From NCBI GenBank assembly GCA_024734495.1, contig JALMQS010000099.1:95604744-95668743 (forward strand): DNA of 64,000 bases, read 5' to 3'. The first letter of the stretch is position 1. The number at the start of each line of letters is the position of its first letter. The notes beneath the pieces were generated by a model. It was not told the origin of the DNA, made no database searches, and saw nothing but the letters and a program-made list of their open reading frames with translations. Source of the DNA: Forficula auricularia (Eukaryota; Arthropoda; Insecta; Dermaptera; Forficulidae). This document shows positions 24,825 through 36,674 of this stretch, one piece after another. The position numbers and the translations under genes are program-made.

Positions 24825-26185
24825 TTAGTCCAGGCAAATTAGGATTTTAACAGGAGGAAATAATTCCTGGTAAAGATTTTATTGCTGGAATACTTTTATT
24901 GGTACTCCAATATTACTATCCTAAGTTTTTCCTCCAAATCTGTGTTGTGGAAATTCTTCTACGAGCCTCAAAATGAGAAAATTTCTGAGTTTTTTCTGTT
25001 TTTCTTGAAAATCTCTAAAACGGCTTATCAAATCAAAAAGATATTTATTAGATAAATTAAAGCTCTTTAAATTACGCGTAAAATGATAAAATTTCATCTA
25101 TTTAGGTTCAGTAGAACCGGTACTAGCGCCTGTCAAAAAACAGCCCCCGGGAACACTTTTGAATATTCCTAAAACTCGGACTTTTTTCGATTTTTTTCCT
25201 ATTTTGACCATGAAGGAGCACCTTTTCGACAAAGAAAATTCTATACATTCTTAAACTAGATTAAATTTGCTACAATTTAAATAAAGTTTCATCTTAATTG
25301 GATAATGGTAACATAAGGTTGAAGTTTTGAAAAAATGGAATTTTTTGCGAAAAATCGCAGTTTTTCCTTAAATAGAATGAAAACCACTAATCCTAGAAAC
25401 TTGAATCCTATCTCATTTTCTAGTAAATTTTGTTGACTTGTACGTTTACTTGGACCACTTTTTTGTTAAAATTATTGGATATATAGATATCCAAGATTTT
25501 CCGGACAGTATATGATCAGAATCCTCAAAAGGGTCATGGAAAATGCTGGATATCTATAAATATAAGATTTTTATCAAAAAAGTGGTCTAAGTAAACGTTC
25601 AAGTCAACAAAATTTTCTAGAGAATGAGATATGAATCAAGTTTCTAGAATGAGTGGTATTTAGCGATTTTTTGCAAAAAATTGCATTTTTTCAAAACTTC
25701 AACCTCATGTTACCATTATCCATTTAGAATGAAACTTTATTTAAATTGTAGAAAATTTAATCTAGTTTAAAAATGTATAGAGTCGTCTTTGTCGAAAACA
25801 TGCTCCTTCATGGTCAAAATGGGAAAAAATCGAAAAAAGTCCGAGTTTTAGGAATATTCAAAAGTGATCCCGGGGGCTGTTTTTTGACAGGTGCTAGTAC
25901 CAGTTCTACAGAACCTAAATAGATGAAATTTTTATCATTTTACGCGTAATTTAAAGAGCTTTAATTTATCTAATAAAGATATTTTTTATTTAATAAACCG
26001 TTTTAGAGATTTTCAAGAAAAACCGAAACTTTGAGGCGCTCTAAAAAGTTTCCAGAACACAGATTTGGGGGGAAACTTAGCGTAGTAATATTGGAGTAAC
26101 AAAAAGGTATTCCAGCAATAAAATCTTTACAGGGAATTATTTCCTGTTTATGCCATTTTTTCACTTAATTTACCTGGACTAAATA
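24825..26185. repeat. Large fold-back element with arms of about 660 bp
   Basis: The left arm (24825-25490) and right arm (25530-26185) are inverted copies. For example, 'aggaaataattcctggtaaa' near 24850 pairs with 'ctttacagggaattatttcc' near 26125, and 'cagcccccgggaacactttt' with 'caaaagtgatcccgggggct'. They differ by substitutions and small indels. The centre is near 25505. A G14 run at 24048 and a C15 run at 26336 lie about symmetrically outside the arms, and GCCCGGCCC/CCCGGCCC blocks (24450, 26293) suggest the element may reach 24045-26355. No transposase is seen. Confidence 0.75.
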
Positions 26186-26595
26186 CAAAAGTTTGTATCT
26201 TATTTATTTTACGAGCTACACTGCTCTGGAAGGCGAACATACATACAAACAGACACCACAACGATACTAGCATAGTTCTGTTTCACTTTTTTACCCGGCC
26301 CTAAAAAATGTTAATAGCTTATTGTGAATCGTTGCCCCCCCCCCCCCCCTCCTTGTGCAAAATCTTATCCATGCCTAAGATAATAATAGCGAGTTAATGC
26401 TAATTTACTGAATATGAAAATAATAATTATGTTGTTATAATTAGAATATTATCATATACAAGGTTAATAATTCTAGGAAACCCGAGGGAATAGTGATGAC
26501 TGATGAATGTCTTCCATGGAATCTTGAATAATTTTTCGCTACACCAGTCAAGGTTATTAGCATATCTCTGGCGTCACGCTGACCCCTCATTGAGT

Positions 26596-26704
26596 TGGAC
26601 CATATAAAACGAGAAAGTTGATCTCTCGACCGAGATTAACACAACGAACAACACACACTACACACTTGTTTAGAATTTTTTGATTTTTTAACTGTACTTA
26701 TAAG
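26596..26704 (+). promoter_or_regulatory. Putative gelsolin promoter (TATA) and non-coding first exon
   Basis: CATATAAAAC provides a TATA box at 26603-26608. About 30 bp further, a CA-rich leader (GATTAACACAACGAACAACA) begins, and 26704 is followed by a strong donor, ATAAG|GTAAGT. The next supported acceptor on this strand is TTTGCAG at 35389, just before the gelsolin start codon, so this is the likely 5' UTR exon, giving an 8.7-kb first intron. The link is inference; transcript data would decide. Confidence 0.5.
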
Positions 26705-26874
26705 GTAAGTCAATTTTATTAATTAAATATACATTCTAAAATGGATATTTTAAATTTAATTTTACATTAACTAAATACTTAAAAATAAAACAGCTAATTT
26801 TATATGTCGAGACAAATACCGAAATATCTATTCATATCAACAATTTTGGACCACCAATCATTAATAAAAATTTC

Positions 26875-27400
26875 ACTTTTTCAATTGTTTCTTTGTGCAT
26901 GTACCTAAGTAATGGATCAAATTCCATTTTTTTAGATTTCAGTTCAAAAGTAAACCCTATTAGTGTCGCTACAATGTTTCTGTTTGTCTGTCCGTCTGTC
27001 AGAGCATCGTAAACTAAATAAGTTACAAACATGAAATATTCAAGTTATATGCATTTATTTTTCTTGAAATAAAAATCGGGAAAAAAATTGAATATTTTAG
27101 AAAGAATCGATTTTATCAAGTAGAATTAAGTTTTATTTTTTTAAATTTAATTCACTTTAAAATGACGGTGATAGAGCACTAAAGTGGCCATTTTTAGGCG
27201 ATTTTCGTACTTGTCGGTGTTTAGAAATGACTTAACTTAAAATTATGAAAAAATTTCACAAATTCCCACATTCTCTCTTTATCAGTGACCAATAAGAACG
27301 AATTTTATATCTCAAGTATTTTCGAAGTTCGTTTTAAAGTACGGAACCCTCGGTATATATGAATTCGCGCTTAGCCCGCTTATTTTTTATTATGTTCGAT
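26875..27400 (+). repeat. Dispersed repeat ending near 'cgcgcttagcccgc'
   Basis: One of several plus-strand copies of a family. It has a CTACAATGTTTCTG block, then 'gtctgtccgtctgtcagagc', then 'ttgtcggtgtttagaaatga', and a tail that in better copies reads GACTCGCACTTGGCCGGC (29475). Other copies: 28090-29515 (interrupted), 33585-33850 (partial), 53485-54110 (interrupted). Tails of this kind are familiar from lepidopteran genomes. Non-coding. Confidence 0.55.
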
Positions 27401-28542
27401 TTTTAATTCGAAATGTGGTGTTAAATGAAAAACTGTCAGAATGTGAACTATAAGAATTTAATATTACTAAAATTTTAGTTAAAAGTCATAGTTTGTATCT
27501 ATTCCCATTGTAAGCAATAGTGTATTTGCTTGGTTCTGTACGTAAGAGGAGAGTCTATCTTACTAAAATAGTACGTGTATCTATCACCAAACCTTCGTTG
27601 TAAACCCACGTGTATTAAATAGCCCACACACCATTTATAAACAACATAATTCTTTTAACATCATGTTTACGCATTTTTACGATCATTTTGTGACGTGTCT
27701 TCTTGAATCTCATTTAAATAGAAAATAAACCAATTATATACTTTCACTGGATCCTTTTTCCTAAAGTTTAAAATTGACACTTCAACTGACAACATATTAG
27801 CATACAATATCTGAATCTAATTCGTATTTAAGACTTTCGAAATAAGCTTGCAAACACCTGCACCAAATGGCGTAAACATTGCCGGGTTAAATTTTTGCCT
27901 ACTATAATTTAGTTCTCGTACTCTCAATTTAAACTAAGCTATTGCTCTCGAGAAATATATAAATAAATTTAACAACACAAAATGCGGGCGGTTCTCTAAC
28001 CCAGAGTTGAATTAATTCAAATTTTATTTATTTATTTATTCTTGCATATTCATTTTTATAAATGTCTGAAACTTGGAGAATATTGATTTTCAAGCATAAT
28101 TTTTTTTTAATTTCTTTTTAATGCTAATATTACGACTTTCTAGAGTTTTTGAATTTCCAATTAAAAAGTATAATGGAACTCTATTAATGTCTCTACAATG
28201 TTTGTCTGTCTGTCTGTCCGAACATTGTTTGTCTAATAAATAGGATAAATACTTGAAATTTAGAAGTTTACTTATATTCCTTTTCCCACAAAACAAAAAC
28301 CGTATTAATGTTTTAATCGAATAATTTCATTTTGAGAAGGATGGAATTTTATGTGGGGTCAAAAATAAATAAATATTTTTCATTAAGGTATTCATGTAAA
28401 GATGTCATTAAGTTTTATTTATTTTTGTAATCAATTTAAATTTACAATTACGGTGGGAGAGAACTTTAAAGTGACTAATTAAAGGAATCGTAGGGAGTTG
28501 GACATGATTTTAAATTAAATACAAAGTTTTTTATTTAAATAT

Positions 28543-28584
28543 GCCAAACGTTTCGTTGCTGGTTCGCAACTTCTTCAGTGGCTC
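28543..28584 (-). ncRNA. Hammerhead ribozyme-like motif (minus arm)
   Basis: On the minus strand: GCCA, CUGAAGA, A, GUUGC-GAACCA-GCAAC, GAAA, CGUU, UGGC. The invariant CUGANGA and GAAA boxes are present, stem II is 5 bp and stem I 4 bp. The very short stem III (A-CG-U) resembles the minimal type I hammerheads described in Penelope-like elements. There is an extra A before stem II. Confidence 0.6.
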
Positions 28585-28621
28585 ATTTATTAAACTTACC
28601 AGACAAATAAGTTTAATAAAT

Positions 28622-28664
28622 GAGCCACTGAAGAAGTTGCGAACCAGCAACGAAACGTTTGGCC
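28622..28664 (+). ncRNA. Hammerhead ribozyme-like motif (plus arm)
   Basis: Mirror copy of the 28543-28584 motif with the same core boxes, stem II and stem I. Having both arms intact in opposite orientation means a transcript of either strand would carry one sense core and one antisense copy. Confidence 0.6.
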
Positions 28665-28960
28665 TATTTAAATAAAAAACTTTGTATTTTATTTAAAATC
28701 ATGTCCAACTCCCTACGATTCCTTTAATTATTAATCATGGACACGAATAATGAAATATTTAAAGTGACTGTTTCAGGGGAATTTTTGACCCTGTCGGTGT
28801 TTGGGTGTTTTTATCGAATTATTATTTTGACAAGGATGGAATTTTAGGTGGGGTCAAAAATAAAAAAATACTTTTCATAGAGGTATCCATATAAAGATAT
28901 CAATATAGTTTTATTTATTTTTGTAATCAATTTCAATTTAAAATTACAATATGAGAGAAA

Positions 28961-29282
28961 ACCGCCTCCGTGGTCTAATGGTCAGAGTAACTGACTGGCA
29001 ACCCGGAGGTCCCGGGTTCGATTCCCGGCTATGCTCAGAAATTTTTCTGTAAGTATAGGGTCTGGAACGGGGTTCACTCAGCCTCGTGAGGATAAATGAG
29101 TAGCTGCTTGATTGAGAAGTAGCGAATCTCGGTTAAGAAAACTGAAACGAAGGTTGTAGATGTGCGTTGAGCTAACCACTTGACCCCTCGGTACTGTTTC
29201 CAATTAGGACAGCAACCAATTCAGTAGGCCAAGACCCATGAAGGGTTGTCGAGCCAGAGATTTATTTTTATTTATTTATTTT
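28961..29282 (+). mobile_element. tRNA-derived SINE with target duplication
   Basis: The head has an A box (GTGGTCTAATGGTCAGAG) and a B box (GGGTTCGATTCCC). The body follows (TCTGGAACGGGGTTCACTCA) and a TTTATT-repeat tail. AATATGAGAGAAA flanks both ends (28948-28960 and 29283-29295), so this is a complete insertion. The acceptor ends do not pair, so it is not a tRNA gene. Confidence 0.85.
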
Positions 29283-29519
29283 AATATGAGAGAAACCTAA
29301 AGTGACTGGTTCAGGTGGATTTTTGACCCTGTCGGTTTTTAAAAATGGCTCAACTTAAAACAATGAAAAAAATTCACAAATTTACTCATTCCCTCCTTAT
29401 TAAGGAAAAATAAGAACGAATTTGATATCTTGAGTATTTTGGTAGTGAAAAGACAAAAAACCTAAGAATGCGTTCCGACTCGCACTTGGCCGGCTTGTTT
29501 TAGTTGTTATTTATGGTTG

Positions 29520-30300
29520 AAACTTGACACATAAACATTTAATTACTGTTTCGACGGTGCGTGTCCGGAGTTAGTCCGTGACTCTTGTTCTTTCCAAAGT
29601 CATCGTTTCCCCTTGAGTTCCTTTAAAGTCGCCCACGTTGGAATAAAGCCGCGCCGGATAGTCTGGCGCGGTTGCTAGGATACGAGCCAAGGGAAGTTGA
29701 AAAGTGAAGGAATGGATGGCCTGAGATGGAGCAATGATTTCAGCTAACATAGGACATTTCCTCTTCTTTTAGCTTAGGCTGTTTTTTTTAATGACAGAAT
29801 GACCAGAGACAGTGGCGGATTTAGCACTTGACAAGCCACAAGCGCAATTCATTTTTGAGATCCCCTCTAAATATTTTCACTAAGTAATTACACTAAATAT
29901 AATCTCAAAAAATAATTTTTTTAAAAAAATAAAACCGACTTCAAAAAAATTAAATGCAACAAATAAAATAATAAGAAGTCAAAAATCAAATAAAATGCAC
30001 TAAAAATTAATTATCTTATTTAGTTCCAACTAAACGACGAAATATTACATTACATATAGGTATCAGTGGCGGGCGGTGCCATTTCAACCAGAGGATGCTC
30101 TCCAAAAAAGAACCCTTCATTTTTAAAAATGTTATTTTATTTTTCACTCCTTTTTGTAAAATTCATTGATAAACGCAGAATTGTTCGTTATTTTATATTC
30201 GATTTTTTTATGACACGGTATGAAAATACTCTTGACGTTTAGAAACTTTAGGGATGCGCAGCATCCACAACACCCATGAACCGAACGCCACTGAATGCTA
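29520..30300. other. Gene-free stretch with GC-richer block and hAT-like ends
   Basis: 29540-29760 is richer in G+C and contains a CGCGCCGGATAGTCTGGCGCG hairpin-like block (split here as CGCGCC / GGCGCG arms). It is unclassified. 30064-30292 starts CAGTGGCGGGCGG and ends CCGAACGCCACTG, compatible with a hAT MITE, but the flanks match only weakly (ATAGGTAT / AATGCTAT). CAGTGGCGGATTTAG at 29813 is another hAT-like left end without a clear partner. Confidence 0.4.
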
Positions 30301-30355
30301 TTTACATTTAGATGGAATAATTTAAAAAAATCATTTCATGCTTTTCACTTAATAC

Positions 30356-30516
30356 GAGGGGTGAACCGCGATTGGAATTAGGTGTACACGTCTTTGGAGG
30401 AATTATTTTGGAATTCATTAAATAATGCCCCTTCATATATTGTCTTCTATATGGAAATGAAAGTGGAAGTAGAGAAGTAGGTGTACACGATATTAGGTCG
30501 CGGTTCACCCTTCGAC
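30356..30516. repeat. Short inverted-repeat element
   Basis: The ends GAGGGGTGAACCGCGA and TCGCGGTTCACCCTTC pair, and GTGTACACG occurs near both. The interior has no recognised content. A minus-strand open frame across it (to about 30676) lacks any family signature and I do not call it a gene. Confidence 0.5.
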
Positions 30517-31929
30517 TTAACAACAAAAGGACATTAAATAATTTGTGAATTAGTAATTTGCGTCGCCTACTTCTGAGCAAACCTAGTATTAAATTCGCGC
30601 AAAATTTTTCATTTTTTTTTATTTTTTGCTCATTGTGTTGAAAAATGTTTGGAAACTGAAGAAAAATCATTTTCATTCATGATTTTTTTACGGTATGTTT
30701 GTATGTCTGGATTAGGATACCCACAATAATTTAAGAACCAAAAGCAGCAGAAAGTTCGTTCTTGTGTTAAGATATGTGTATTTCCAATGCAGAGAACTGA
30801 TTAGAATTTTTAGAACTTTTGGTTCAAAAATGCAAAAAAACGTCATTTTTTGAAGATTTTTTAGCACAAGAAAATAGTATAATCCTATAGAAAATGTACA
30901 TATTAGATACCAGCAGAAAACATCACGAAAATTACCAGTATAATTCCAGCTTTATATAGGCCCCCCATATAGATATAAATAAATAAATCTCCCTTATTAA
31001 ATGACTCGCTTCAAAATAACAAAAATCTTAAAATCATCAAACCATGAAGGTTTCAACTTTTATAATATTTAAGGTGACCTTAGCTTTTTTTTAATGATAT
31101 TGATGCGAGAAGGAGCTTCTTGTTATTCAATCCCTATCAATTATTATCATTCATTTTAATAAAAAAATAAACATTATAATTATTTTTGTATTAAGTTCTG
31201 GAAATTAATGTTTTTATCGCGTTAGAATGTTAGTATTTTTTTTTTAATTTAGTCGTTAGTCGAGTCAAAAAGTCATTAGAATGCACACTAGACATCATTT
31301 TTTTTCTATAAGATTAATTTTTATTAAATTCATTGGTAAAAGATGAGAAAAAAATGAAAAAATGAAAATAAATAACACGATAAATATTTTTTTTTTTTTT
31401 TTTTTTGGAAAAAAAATATTTACGATTAACAAAACAAAAAGTTTTTATAAGATAGAGTCACAAATAATGTCCTCTGATCTATCTAAGCTTGTTTTTATGT
31501 TAGAAGGACAATCGTTTCCTCTGACATTGAAACCCTAATATCAATTTCAATTATTACTTCTGACGTTAACGCAAGAACAGAAATCAAAGAAAGTTCGTTC
31601 TGGTGCCAAACTTTTTGTATTTCAGTTGCATAGAACTGATTAGATTTTGGATTCTCTAGTTTTATAACTTCCAGTTTAAAAATGCAGAAAATGTCATTTT
31701 TTCTCGATAATTAAAATAAAAATATAATAGTTTATTATATTTAAGTTTATTACTAGTGAGCGTACCAAGCCTTGACATTTTTTAAACTTTTTTCACCATT
31801 TTATTTATTTGGGGTATCATTTATGATGTTTCTACAGAACCATTCTAAGTCACATACAAGTTATATAAAAATCACATCATTTAGTAAATAATAAATGAGA
31901 TTTCACTCTGTCGTTGACAATTTTGTGTC

Positions 31930-32120
31930 TCTAGTCTCGGCTAAAGGCTTCTGTGTCTCTGTAGATTTCGTTGACGCTGAGAAATCGCATTTTCGGTCGC
32001 CTTTTGTGTAGACTTTTAGCCGCTCTGATAAGCAGAACGTTGCCCAGGGTGCACCAACTTGGAGGTTGTCTACACGTCGCACCCCAAAATTCTATTAAAT
32101 ATCTTAAAAGAAACAAATAT
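31930..32120 (-). mobile_element. Possible retroelement remnant
   Basis: A GC-richer minus-strand frame of 61 codons (with TCRQPPSWCTLGN) stands out from the AT-rich intron. It resembles the C-terminal end of LINE proteins only in a general way. Low confidence; it might be another transposon fragment. Confidence 0.3.
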
Positions 32121-32229
32121 CTTTTAAAATTTATTTTATGCAGTCGATGTGCCTTTAAACCCCCAAATAATAATAATAATAAATAATAAATTTATTTTAA
32201 CCTCTCTTAATCTTTTCACTTTTGGGGAG

Positions 32230-32430
32230 TTGGGTTGTCCAAGCTGGCTAAGGCGCTGGGCTCGCTTCAGCATCGTTGATGACGATGTTCAAGCGGGAAA
32301 CACGGGCTCGAGCCTGACTAGCATATAAAAATTTATACCGGTTAAAACTCGGCTCCCTCACTAACCCTACTAATTTTTTACTGATGTGCTGTCTTTGTTC
32401 CCGGTGAAAATAAATAAATAAAAAAAAAAT
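32230..32430 (+). mobile_element. tRNA-derived SINE
   Basis: The head GTTGTCCAAGCTGGCTAAGG and GGGCTCGAGCCTGAC act as A- and B-box-like elements with a long variable-arm-like region between. The body ends in AATAAATAAATAAAAAAA. Target duplication was not found by eye. Confidence 0.5.
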
Positions 32431-32673
32431 ATTTTCACTTCTTTGGTTTAAAAATTTGTAAAAATTCATGAAAGTAGCTTGGTGTGATTTATTGGAACGG
32501 AAATTATTTTAGGTGCTATGAAATAATTATTTTAGATAATAACAGATGAAAAATTAAAGAACTCTTCATTGGAAGGCTCTCAGAAGCAGCTTTTTGTTAT
32601 TATGTGCAGAAAAATATATTTATAAAAGTTTTATAAACACATGAAATAATAATATAATGATGCTTATTTTATT

Positions 32674-32845
32674 TTAAACAATTTTCGATACTCTTTTACT
32701 CGGTCTTTAAATTCTTTGGATGGACAGTGAGTATATGAATAAATAAATTAATATAATTATTATTTATTATAAGAGGTATTTTTGTTTACAATGGTGGCCA
32801 ATTTTAAAGACCGAGTAAAAGAGCATCGAAAATTGTTTAAAATAT
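32674..32845. repeat. Inverted-repeat MITE
   Basis: The left arm TTTAAACAATTTTCGATACT, with CTTTTACTCGGTCTTTAAA, is returned as TTTAAAGACCGAGTAAAAG and CATCGAAAATTGTTTAAA. Arms of about 40 bp, AT-rich interior of 80 bp. Confidence 0.75.
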
Positions 32846-33354
32846 TAAAACATGAAATAATAATCCTTATTATTTTTCTCTAATTTATTCTTATATACGT
32901 CTTAATTTTGTTTTTTAAACATAATATAAAAGCATTTACTAAATTTTATACAATCTCCCTCTTCGTGTTTTAATAGTAATTATACGAGTACGTATTACAT
33001 TTGTGTGAATTGCACTCGTTTAATTTGACCTTCTCAGATAGAATAATAGGTTTGTCTTAATATTGAGCTATTTCGTGCCCCTAGTTGTGGAGGCGTAAGC
33101 TTGTAATTACAGTGTATATATTTACTCTCAAGTCCTTTTTACATGCTTTATATTAGCTTCACCTGTAAGTATGAATGTATCTTTCAAAGTGACTTTTTGT
33201 TCTGTTAAATTAGACAAACATTTCCTTATAAAAATAATTGTTTACTCAATTTAAATGAAATTATATAAAAATAAAAACATTTTATTAATGTTAAATTGCG
33301 CTAATTTTCTCTATAAAAATAATTAAGACTAAAAAGTAAAAAAAAAATTATAGT

Positions 33355-33548
33355 TTAAAAAAACTAAAAAAACACGCTTTTGTCAGTAATTCACTAAAAA
33401 GTACATAATAATGTAATAATCAAAAAGCGTAGGGAACTTTGTCGAAATTAATTAAAAGAACATGCTTCTGCGCCTCACTTTTTGATTATTACATTATTAT
33501 GTTCTTTTTGGTGGATTACTGACAAAAGCGTGTTTTTTAGTTTTGTTT
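33355..33548. repeat. Inverted-repeat MITE
   Basis: The left arm contains ACACGCTTTTGTCAGTAAT and ATAATGTAATAATCAAAAAG. The right arm gives CTTTTTGATTATTACATTAT and TTACTGACAAAAGCGTGT. Arms of about 75 bp with a spacer of about 45 bp. It lies beside a fragment of the dispersed repeat at 33585-33850. Confidence 0.75.
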
Positions 33549-34589
33549 TAACTATAATTTATTTATTATTTAACTTTTTTTTTTGTTTTTGAGGTTCTGT
33601 TTAAAAGGTAAAACGGGACCTTATTAATGTTGCTATAATGTCCGTCTTTCAGAGCATTTATAGCTCGTAAATTAACTAGGATAATAACTTAATTAACATT
33701 TTAATCGAATGATTATTTTGGGTAGAACCATATTTTATATGGGATCAAAAATAAAAAATAAATATAGTATTCATCACAACGTCTCCGACTTATTTAAGTA
33801 AGATAAGTCTTTAAAGGGAACTTCTAATAACTAATTTCTGGCTATACCACTGAGTAGAATAAGGCCATTTTTTAGAATTTAATTTATTTATTATTGTGAA
33901 AAAACAGAACCCGTTCAGAACAAGTGCCCTGAGCGGCAAATTGGAGGAGTGTCAAAATTGTTAAAAAATAAAAATAAAAAAAAATAAAAAAGTAAGGTAA
34001 TTTATGTTTGACTTTGCTATCAATATTAGAGTTCTTAATATCAACACGTTGACGTAAATCACGTCTATAGACGTCTAGTTCTTGTTGATATAAGCAAATC
34101 ACAGCTATAGCAGTCTTATATTATTATAATTATTATAAATAAACGTATATGAAGCAAACATTAGTTTTAAATTTATTTTCTTTTAAATTTTGCAATATCG
34201 ATCATTGTTATAATTAATTTTTAATTTTAATTTTTGTCTTGCAGAGCTTCGTTCGTTCTGATAGACAAAAGATGGCTATAGACCATATTTTTGGTAAATT
34301 AGCTAAAAAAATAAAATAATCTGATTCTGTGAATGCAAAATCTCAATAAAAATCACCCAAAATTAACTGATTCTGCAAGAAAAAATTGTGCTTTTCGCGA
34401 ACTTACCTGACTGATATAAAAATGAGCGTCAACATATCACAATATAAGGTGGCGCAAAAATGATTTTTGCTAAGAGTGGCAGACGAGCTAGAAAAAATAT
34501 TCGTCCCCCTGGATACGTTCCTGGAGCGACCCGAATTTTGAAAAACTTTTTTTTGATCAATTTTTATTATATTAATCAATAAATAGATT

Positions 34590-35205
34590 ATAATGAAAGC
34601 CAGTCCATAAATTATTTAATTTTATTTAATTTCCGACGTTTCAGAGACTTTTTTTCTCTCCTTCTTCTATAAAACAAAAATGGAAATTGGGTGCAATTAT
34701 AATCATTCGTTATCGGGAATCGGATTAGCCGAGAGCTTAAAGACACTAGCCTTCTAAGCAGGAGTCCCGGGTTCGAGTCCGAGTCCCTGCATTGATATTT
34801 GACCGGCTATAATCTGATTCCTAGTCATCAATCCGTCCGGCAAGCGTGGTGACTTAATGCCAACCCCCTTCCATTTGATGGAAGAGGCCTATATTCAGCA
34901 GTGGATTGTCGATATCGACAGGCTGATGATAATCATTCGTTATCATCCACACATCATCATACAATCCGTATATACAAATACCGTTCAATATCAATACTGT
35001 ATACTGTATTTGTATTGATATTGAAATGTATTTGAATATACGGATTGTATGATGATGATGTGTGGATGATAACGAATGATTATAATTGCACCCAATTCCC
35101 ATTTTTGTTTTATAGAAGAAGGAGAGAAAAAAAGTCTCCGAAACGTCAGAAATTAAATAAAATTAAATAATTTATGGACTGGTTTTCATTATAATCTACT
35201 TATTT
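34590..35205. mobile_element. Fold-back element interrupted by a SINE
   Basis: The arms 34590-34715 and 35066-35205 are inverted copies ('gattataatgaaagccagtc' against 'gactggttttcattataatc', and 'aattgggtgcaattataatc' against 'gattataattgcacccaatt'). A second palindromic part lies at 34940-35065. The arm tips have ATAGAAGAAGG...CUCU/C-GAAACGUC, which looks like a degenerate terminal-repeat hammerhead lacking CUGANGA. Confidence 0.65.
34715..34928 (+). mobile_element. tRNA-derived SINE with 16-bp target duplication
   Basis: The head (GGATTAGCCGAGAGCTTAAA, then GGGTTCGAGTCCGAG) is followed by a body ending 'attcagcagtggattg' and 'ggctgatg', a tail familiar from insect SINEs. ATAATCATTCGTTATC is repeated exactly at 34699-34714 and 34929-34944. 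It split the left arm of the surrounding fold-back and so is younger than it. Confidence 0.85.
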
Positions 35206-35389
35206 CGCTTATCAGTCCCTCTTTCTAAGAAAATAAATAGAATTAATAAATAAATATTTTGACTTTCCGAAAAATACTAAAACCACTTGATTCTTTCCCT
35301 ATATTAAATTTGAATTGTACCTACTACACTTGTATGCATTATTTACTTTTGTAATTAAGACCCCACTAAAGTAGTATTCCAATTTGCAG

Positions 35390-36625
35390 GCAGGGTCTGC
35401 CATCTGTAGCAGGATGATGCTAAGAACACTTCGTCAGGCAGCGCTGCTGTTTGTGCTAGTAACCGTACTCAGATCGCTCGATTGTCAGGCCAAATCCATC
35501 ACAGCCAGTCTTTCGAACGATAAGAAAGAAGAACCAAAACACCACCCCATGCCGGAAGCCTTCAAGAACGCCGGACAAAGGCCCGGTCTAGAGATTTGGC
35601 GAGTGGAGGTAACAAAATCTTCATTTATTATTATTAAAAAATTTTTAATTAAAATTAAGTAAATGAACGGTTTGAAAATAAAATTTATCTGATTTGACCA
35701 CTTATGTAGGTATATGGTAATTTCTTAGGGATCATGAGAAAATAAATAAATGCGTTTTGCTTTATGTTAAATAGATATTTTTAATACTAATATTTTACTT
35801 ATCTACATATTATATGGTATCTATATCTAGGAGAAAAGAAGTTTGTAAGAATTTTATAATATATACGTTGACCAAATTTTAAACAGTTACTCTTTAGGAC
35901 CCTCAGTACATATGAGTTCAAAATTTTGAATTCTAAGGGTAAAAATTGGAGTGGGAAGTTTTATTCCGCTTATTTCACATGCCAACATATCTAAAAAATG
36001 GTAAATCACAAGTTAATGAAATTTTAAACTCTAGTTAGGTATCAGCTATAAAGAGTTAATAGGCAATTTTTGGTCCAAGATTTCTGGAGCACGAAATGTG
36101 AGGGGGGGGGGGGTAGGATCATGAGAAAATAAATAAATGCGTTTTGCTTTATGTTAAATAGATATTTTTAATACTAATATTTTACTTATCTACATATTAT
36201 ATGGTATCTATATCTAGAGAAAAAGAAGTTTGTAAGAATTTTATAATATATACGTTGACCAAATTTTTTAAACAGTTACTCTTTAGACCCTTGGTACATA
36301 TGAGTTCAAAATTCTGAATTCTAAGGGTAAAAATTGGAGTGGGAAGTTTTATTCCGCTTATTTCACATGCCAACATATCTAAAAATGGTAAATCACAAGT
36401 TAATGAAATTTTAACTCTAGTTAGGTATCAGCTATAAAGAGTTAATAGGCAATTTTTGGTCCAAGATTTCTGGAGCACGAAATGTGAGGGGGGGGGGTTA
36501 CTTCCAAAAAATTATTAAATCAATATCCAGAAAGTATAATTTTACTTAAGAAAGTTGAGCATTTAGACATAGTGTAGATATTTCATGTTGATGATTTTTT
36601 TTTTTTTTTTGGTGGGGTGGGGGGG

Positions 36626-36674
<49 letters not shown>

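Larger units (their letters stand above)
28479..28733. mobile_element. Near-perfect palindrome: inverted Penelope-type repeats with twin hammerhead cores
   Basis: The left arm (from TAATTAAAGGAATCGTAGGG) and right arm (to CCCTACGATTCCTTTAATTA) are almost identical over about 120 bp, with a spacer of under 10 bp at 28603-28611. Each arm holds CUGAAGA, a GUUGC/GCAAC stem and GAAA, flanked by GCCA and UGGC, which pair as stem I. It is inserted in the dispersed repeat of 28090-29515. Confidence 0.75.

Noticed and set aside
30308..30676. 122-codon minus-strand frame as a gene
   Set aside because: It runs across a short inverted-repeat element and shows no recognisable motif or conserved composition.
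34854..35102. 82-codon minus-strand protein with a His run
   Set aside because: It is produced by the ATG/ATC-rich palindrome and the SINE tail, not a gene.
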